NCBI GenBank assembly: GCA_020062545.1
Contig: JAGUWD010000009.1
Coordinates: 62,001-126,000 of the forward strand
Source: Thermodesulfovibrionales bacterium
GTDB lineage: Bacteria > Nitrospirota > Thermodesulfovibrionia > Thermodesulfovibrionales > Dissulfurispiraceae
DNA length: 64,000 bases
Direction of reading: 5' to 3'
The first letter of the stretch is position 1. The number at the start of each line of letters is the position of its first letter. Positions 58,630 through 64,000 of the stretch are shown piece by piece. The position numbers and the translations under genes are program-made. The notes under the pieces were generated by a model that was given only the letters and a program-made list of their open reading frames with translations, had not been told where the DNA came from and made no database searches.

Positions 58630-59052
58630 TTAAATATCAAACACAACCTCTATCTCCCATCTGCTGTTTATCTTCTCAACCATGATATTGTGATAGGTCG
58701 CTGCCTTCACAAGCAGCCTTCTCTCATGCCTATTGGGATCAAACTCCTCACCGTATACCTTTGCCTTAATAAAAGCCATCGGCTGATTGCTAAAAGTGAT
58801 TATCTCTATTCTCTTGCCGATGAATCCATAAGTGTCAAACTGGAATATCAATTCATTGAGATATGAAACAAGTAATCCTTCCAAGGAGTCCCCTTTAGTC
58901 TCTATATCTATCGTCTGTTTTTCATCAATCCTTTCAATATCCGTAATCAGGCTGTACATGCCGATGCCTGCATTCACAAACGACTCTTCGCAACTTTTTC
59001 CGTAAGCCCTTATGCCCACATCACCAGATATGTCCATTACTTCGAATTCCAT
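58630..59052 (-). CDS. Archease, activator of RtcB
   Basis: Archease speeds guanylylation of RtcB and allows multiple turnover. The 140-residue protein has DISGDVGIRAYGKS near the start, YLNELIFQFDTYGF in the middle and LLVKAATYHNIMVEK at the end; these contain the acidic metal-binding residues of the family. The track starts at 59172 with 40 extra residues that come from foldback element C. The ATG at 59052 matches the family N-terminus MEFEVMDISGDVGI. It is followed by rtcB. Confidence 0.92.
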   Translation of the reverse strand: MEFEVMDISGDVGIRAYGKSCEESFVNAGIGMYSLITDIERIDEKQTIDIETKGDSLEGLLVSYLNELIFQFDTYGFIGKRIEIITFSNQPMAFIKAKVYGEEFDPNRHERRLLVKAATYHNIMVEKINSRWEIEVVFDI

Positions 59053-59103
59053 ACTAAATAATACCATAATGCAACTGTTCCATTTTCTGTTTTGACCTGT
59101 TCC

Positions 59104-59311
59104 ATAATCCGCAATGAAGCTTTTGAATACATGGATAGCGGGTGTGCCGAAAAGCCTTAAATAGCGATGCATTAGAGCCGAATCCTCCCGCTGTTTAAGG
59201 GCAACTTCAGTATCGCCTTTTGCATTCAGCAGAAAAACAGGCAGAAAAATAATCTCATCGCATTATTTAAGGCTTTGAGCGCATACCCGCTATCCATGCT
59301 TGCGGATTATC
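59104..59311. mobile_element. 208-bp foldback element C upstream of archease
   Basis: Left arm blocks AATCCGCAA, CATGGATAGCGGGT, AAAGCCTTAAATA and GCGATG (59106-59169) appear in reverse at 59256-59310. Direct repeats of CCTGTTC(C)ATAATCC flank it (59096-59110 and 59313-59327), like a target-site duplication. The gap of about 390 bp between archease and the AbrB gene holds this element, its flanks and the AbrB operator, and no ORF of note. Confidence 0.85.
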
Positions 59312-59372
59312 ACCTGTTCATAATCCATAATAATAGATTTTGAGATGGCTGGCTAACGGACAGATTATGGGT

Positions 59373-59420
59373 TTGACAATATTGTAAAAAAGTTATACAT
59401 TAAAATTATTAGTATAACTT
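59373..59420 (+). promoter_or_regulatory. Promoter and palindromic operator of the AbrB/PIN pair
   Basis: TTGACA at 59373-59378 and TATACA at 59394-59399 (15-nt spacer) form a promoter. A perfect 9-bp inverted repeat, AAGTTATAC (59390-59398) and GTATAACTT (59412-59420), overlaps its -10 and start site. AbrB-type antitoxins usually bind such sites to repress their own operon; that use is inferred. Confidence 0.72.
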
Positions 59421-59440
59421 CCATAAGAAAGGAGAAATTT

Positions 59441-59671
59441 ATGGCAACCGTAAGGGCATTAGCAAAAGGGCAGGTGGTCATACCTGTCGAGATAAGGAAG
59501 AAATACCATATAGAGCCCGGCACAGAAATGCAGATTATGGAATATGGCGGCATTATATACCTTATTCCTCCTGTTGAAGACCCTATAAAAACAGCATGTG
59601 GCATTTTACCTGCTAAACCTTCGCTTTCGGAAAACCTCCTCAAAGAACGGAAGAAAGAGTTCCGGCAATGA
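59441..59671 (+). CDS. AbrB/SpoVT-type antitoxin (VapB-like)
   Basis: A 76-residue protein with an N-terminal swapped-hairpin AbrB domain: RALAKGQVVIPVEIRKKYHI, then PGTEMQIMEYGGIIYLIP. The flexible C-terminus would bind the toxin. AAAGGAG precedes the ATG. It overlaps the PIN gene by 4 nt (ATGA). The palindrome over its promoter suggests autoregulation by the toxin-antitoxin complex. Confidence 0.92.
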   Translation: MATVRALAKGQVVIPVEIRKKYHIEPGTEMQIMEYGGIIYLIPPVEDPIKTACGILPAKPSLSENLLKERKKEFRQ

Positions 59672-60072
59672 AGAAGGGGCCATTTATTTTCGACAGTTAT
59701 GCATTATTAAAGCTATTTCAAAAAGAAGATGGCTATGAAAAAATTGCCAGCCTTCTTGCAGAGATAAGAAAAACGGGAACGGACAAATACATCAACGCCA
59801 TCAATCTCGGTGAAATTATCTACTCAACAAAAAGAGAGTTCGGCGATCAAAAGAAAATAGAGGTGCTCGCAAATATTGAACGACTAAACTTTAGCATTTT
59901 ACCGATTCCAAACAGTTTGATATTCCAGGCTGCAGAATATAAGGCCCAGTATAGCATCTCCTATGCAGACTGCTTTACTCTTGCCTCCGCTGTTGAACAT
60001 AAGGCTGTTATAGTTACAGGGGATCCCGAGTTCAAAAAAGTGCAGCATTTGGCAAATATTGTGTGGGTATAA
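59668..60072 (+). CDS. PIN-domain toxin (VapC-like)
   Basis: A 134-residue PIN ribonuclease. Acidic active-site residues are seen in FIFDSYALLKLFQKE, NAINLGEIIYS, SYADCFTLASAVEH and VTGDPEFKKV. It is translationally coupled to the AbrB antitoxin gene. It is the second PIN pair in the window, not closely similar to the first. The RNA target is unknown. Confidence 0.93.
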   Translation: MKKGPFIFDSYALLKLFQKEDGYEKIASLLAEIRKTGTDKYINAINLGEIIYSTKREFGDQKKIEVLANIERLNFSILPIPNSLIFQAAEYKAQYSISYADCFTLASAVEHKAVIVTGDPEFKKVQHLANIVWV

Positions 60073-60081
60073 AAGGCACAC

Positions 60082-61239
60082 ATGACCAGCACATTCACAG
60101 CCCATGCCATCGAAAAGATATTCAAAGGCAAATTTTCCTCTGCCACCAATATTAACCTTCTCTGGAAAGGGAATGAGTCATTTCAAACCATCTTTGATGA
60201 AATCAGGAATGCAGAGAAACTAATATGCCTTGAGTTCTACATATTCAGAAATGACGAAACAGGCACAGAGTTATCTGAATTATTAAAACAAAAGAGCAGG
60301 GAAGGAGTTAATGTATATCTGCTCTACGACCATTTCGGCTCTTTTGGAACTCCGAGGAGTTTCTGGAAGGACATGAAAAACTCTGGCATAAAAATAAAGG
60401 CGTCCAGGCCATTTAAATGGACATCTCCGTTCAATTATGTGCATAGAGATCACAGAAAACTCATCGTAATAGATAACCAAAAGGCATTCACAGGTGGATT
60501 GAACATCGCCAATGAATACAGCGGATTTCATCTGCGGACCAAAGGGAGGGGATGGCGTGACACTGGAATAATGCTCGAAGGCCCGATAGTGGATGAACTT
60601 TTTATGGCATTTAAGAAATGGTGGTATATATGGGGAGGGGAACCAATCGAAATTCCAAATTTCAAATCCCAAATTACAAATTTGAAGGAGGGAATTCCTG
60701 CAATTCCTATTTTTGTTGCCTCTGCACGGGGAAGACGGAGAATGCGGAGACTTCTTTACTATAGCATCAACCATGCACAAAAAAGCATCTCTTTAACGAC
60801 TGCCTATTTCACGCCAAGCAGGAGAATGGTGGAGACTCTTGAAAATGCAGTAAACCGTGGAGTAAAGGTAAAACTCCTCGTTCCCGGTATCAGCGATGTA
60901 CCTGCAGCATCTTATGCAGGCAAGGCGTTCTTTTCAAGGCTTTTAAAGGCAGGGGTTGAGATATACAACTATATGGGCGAAATACTTCATGCAAAGACAT
61001 CTATATTCGACGACTGCTGGAGTGTCATAGGCTCAACAAATCTCGATTTCCAGTCATTGAGGTACAATGACGAGGGCAATGTGGGGATCCTCGATACTGA
61101 TTTTACAGCACGAATGAAAGAGGTATTCGAAGAGGATCTAAAACACTCAATCAGGATAACCCTTGATGAGTGGCATAAAAGGCCATTCAAGGAAAAATTG
61201 AAAGAACACTTCTTTTCGCTATTCAGAAGAAGGCTCTGA
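60082..61239 (+). CDS. Phospholipase D-type cardiolipin synthase
   Basis: A 385-residue enzyme with two HKD motifs, HRDHRKLIVIDNQKAFTGG and HAKTSIFDDCWSVIGSTN, of the cardiolipin synthase/ClsB branch. It lacks the N-terminal membrane helices of ClsA. Its likely role is condensing phosphatidylglycerol or similar lipids at the membrane. A heptamer array encodes EIPNFKSQITNLKEG in the loop between the two halves. It follows the PIN gene by 9 nt and may be read from the same promoter. Confidence 0.9.
   Translation: MTSTFTAHAIEKIFKGKFSSATNINLLWKGNESFQTIFDEIRNAEKLICLEFYIFRNDETGTELSELLKQKSREGVNVYLLYDHFGSFGTPRSFWKDMKNSGIKIKASRPFKWTSPFNYVHRDHRKLIVIDNQKAFTGGLNIANEYSGFHLRTKGRGWRDTGIMLEGPIVDELFMAFKKWWYIWGGEPIEIPNFKSQITNLKEGIPAIPIFVASARGRRRMRRLLYYSINHAQKSISLTTAYFTPSRRMVETLENAVNRGVKVKLLVPGISDVPAASYAGKAFFSRLLKAGVEIYNYMGEILHAKTSIFDDCWSVIGSTNLDFQSLRYNDEGNVGILDTDFTARMKEVFEEDLKHSIRITLDEWHKRPFKEKLKEHFFSLFRRRL
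60650..60684. repeat. Heptamer array AAATTYC in the cardiolipin synthase gene
   Basis: Units AAATTCC, AAATTTC, AAATCCC, AAATTAC, AAATTTG. It encodes IPNFKSQITNL in frame. The same word forms arrays at 61664 and 63142. Confidence 0.92.
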
Positions 61240-61241
61240 AA

Positions 61242-61652
61242 CTATCGAGGAATCTTTCTCTCGGCTATCTGAATCCTGATAGATGCCCTTTCAAGGGCTG
61301 CCATTGCCCTTGCAAAGTCATATTTTTCAACCTGTGCAAGCCTTTCCTCTGCACGCTTCTTTGCTGAGAGCGCCCGCTCAACATCTATATCCTCTGCGCG
61401 CTCTGCGCTGTCAGCAAGTATTACTACCTTGTCAGGAGAAACTTCGGCATAGCCAGAATTTACAAACACATACTCCGTCTTGTTGTCCTTTCTTAATATG
61501 AGCATCCCCACCTTCAGCGTTGTAATGAAAGGCACATGCCCCGGCAGTACGCCAAATTCCCCTTCGGTGCCTGCTGCGGTTACTTCATCAACGTCCTCGC
61601 TCAGCACAAGGCCATGCGGTGTAACAATATCCAACCTCAATTTATTCTCCAT
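61242..61652 (-). CDS. atpC: ATP synthase epsilon subunit
   Basis: Subunit of the F1 central stalk that couples and regulates the ATP synthase. The 136-residue protein has the N-terminal beta-sandwich ([38 protein letters not shown]) and the C-terminal helical hairpin ([20 protein letters not shown]). It is the last gene of the atpG-atpD-atpC end of the operon, 48 nt after atpD. Confidence 0.96.
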   Translation of the reverse strand: MENKLRLDIVTPHGLVLSEDVDEVTAAGTEGEFGVLPGHVPFITTLKVGMLILRKDNKTEYVFVNSGYAEVSPDKVVILADSAERAEDIDVERALSAKKRAEERLAQVEKYDFARAMAALERASIRIQIAERKIPR

Positions 61653-61663
61653 ATCCTATCCTT

Positions 61664-61697
61664 AATTTGAAATTTCAAATTTCAAATTTGAAATTTA
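61664..61697. repeat. Palindromic heptamer array between atpD and atpC
   Basis: AATTTGA, AATTTCA, AATTTCA, AATTTGA. The array is nearly its own reverse complement and fills the atpD-atpC gap. Confidence 0.85.
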
Positions 61698-61700
61698 ATG

Positions 61701-63165
<1,465 letters not shown>

Positions 63166-63169
<4 letters not shown>

Positions 63170-64000
63170 TGTTTTAACGCCTCGACACCGCCGACAATAT
63201 CCATAAGTTCTTTTGTAATGGATGCCTGCCTTGCCTTGTTATATTGCAGTGTCAGGCTTGCTATCATGTCATCGGCAGCCTTTGTAGCATTCTCCATTGC
63301 GGTCATCCTTGCTGCCTCTTCCGATGCCTGCGATTCGAGCAATGCCCTGAAGACCTGTATTTCAAGGTTCTTCGGCAGCAGGTTGTCGAATATGGCCTGC
63401 TGTGAAGGCTCATACAGGAATGCTGCTGTTAGCTCCTGTGACTCAGCTTCCTCGGCCTTTACCGGTGCGAGCGGTAAAAGTCGAACAACAGAAACCCTCT
63501 GGACAAGGGCGGATTTAAACTCATTGTAAATGAGTACTACCTCGTCAAATGTCTCATTGATATAGTTTTCTATAATATTGCCGGTGATTTCTTTTGCATT
63601 CAGGTAAGACACCCTTCCAGAGATGCCAAGCCATGACTGGCGCGGTGTGAATCCTCTCCTCTTTAAAAGATCTGTTCCTTTTTTCCCGATGGCACTGACG
63701 CTCACATCTATGCCTTCTGACTGGATTTCCTTAATAAGTTTGAATGCAGCCTTCATTATGTTGGTGTTGAATGCACCGCAGAGCCCCTTGTCGCCGGTGA
63801 GGGCAATAACCTCGATCTTTTTCCTCGGTCTGATTTCGAGCAATGGATGCCCTATCTCCACCGTCTTTGCAAGGGATGTAAGTACCGAATTCATCTTGTC
63901 GGCATAAGGACGAAGCTCGAGTATCCTCATCTGTGCCTTTCTGAACTTGGCTGCTGCAACCATCTTCATGGCCTTGGTGATCTGTTTTGTGCTCTTGACA
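63166..64000 (-). CDS. atpG: ATP synthase gamma subunit (5' end off window)
   Basis: Central rotor shaft of F1. The visible part reads TKQITKAMKMVAAAKFRKAQ at the window edge and continues to TLQYNKARQASITKELMDIVGGVEAL at the C-terminus, the universal ending. The track starts at an internal Met (63969), but the frame stays open to 64000 and the preceding residues match the family, so about 15-20 N-terminal residues lie outside the window. atpA and atpH are expected beyond the edge. Confidence 0.97.

Noticed and set aside
59053-59172. 40-residue N-terminal extension of archease in the track
   Set aside because: It reads through foldback element C and is absent from the family; the ATG at 59052 gives the conserved start.

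Overview
The window is 64 kb of a gene-dense bacterial chromosome of moderate GC (low-to-mid forties by eye). It looks like an uncultured member of Nitrospirota (Thermodesulfovibrionia-like) or a deltaproteobacterial relative. This is inferred from gene content and order: yajC-secD-secF-recJ, phoH-HD protein-ybeY, ruvC-ruvA-ruvB beside DUF2905-spoIID-queA, futalosine-type menaquinone synthesis (mqnA), RtcB/archease, a TonB-dependent receptor and a Ku/ligase pair. No rRNA, tRNA, CRISPR array or intact transposase gene was found.

Layout. 1-5.5 kb: lysS (truncated by the left edge), an MgtC-like protein, a SprT-like protease, tpiA, secG, a Phd/PIN toxin-antitoxin pair and the start of an ABC exporter. 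6.3-9 kb: an accessory block with a HEPN-like protein and a PaeR7I-type restriction-modification pair. 9-14.3 kb: a DUF3786 Fe-S protein, a small Pro/Ala-rich lipoprotein with a strong terminator, then rimP-nusA-recG. 14.4-18 kb: a second accessory block with gene remnants, two predicted nuclease-fold proteins and a MntA/HepT pair lying between a broken and an intact copy of the prepilin peptidase gene. 18-23 kb: typA, mtgA, a kinase-phosphatase membrane fusion, ku. From 23 kb to 59 kb nearly everything is on the minus strand: DNA ligase, ybeY, HD protein, phoH, SPOR, queA, spoIID, DUF2905, queH, ruvB, ruvA, ruvC, gmhA, HIT, uracil-DNA glycosylase, a large TPR/SH3 protein, nadK, tsaE, CBS, pgeF, histidine kinase plus binding protein, a thiamine-diphosphate enzyme, a TonB receptor, nnr, a receiver protein, panB, recJ, secF, secD, yajC, mqnA, rtcB and archease. 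A KAS III-like gene at 45.4 kb is on the plus strand. 59.4-61.2 kb: an AbrB/PIN pair and a phospholipase D-type synthase. The right edge is atpG-atpD-atpC of the F-type ATP synthase.

Two kinds of structure are not explained by genes. First, more than 25 short degenerate tandem arrays, mostly with a 7-bp period, lie between genes and inside essential genes (ruvC, recG, recJ, queA, ybeY, mqnA and others). There they encode in-frame low-complexity insertions and are free of in-frame stops. The same words recur at distant loci, and several arrays occur as inverted pairs. Second, there are foldback (palindromic) elements at 32.4, 37.9, 51.4 and 59.1 kb plus a partial copy at 35.3 kb. Three of them share core words, and some supply false N-terminal extensions to neighbouring genes. 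Several genes (lysS, ku, gmhA, the thiamine-diphosphate enzyme, possibly tpiA and the ABC ATPase) also have a promoter -10 box only 6-9 nt before the start codon and no Shine-Dalgarno sequence, suggesting leaderless mRNAs.
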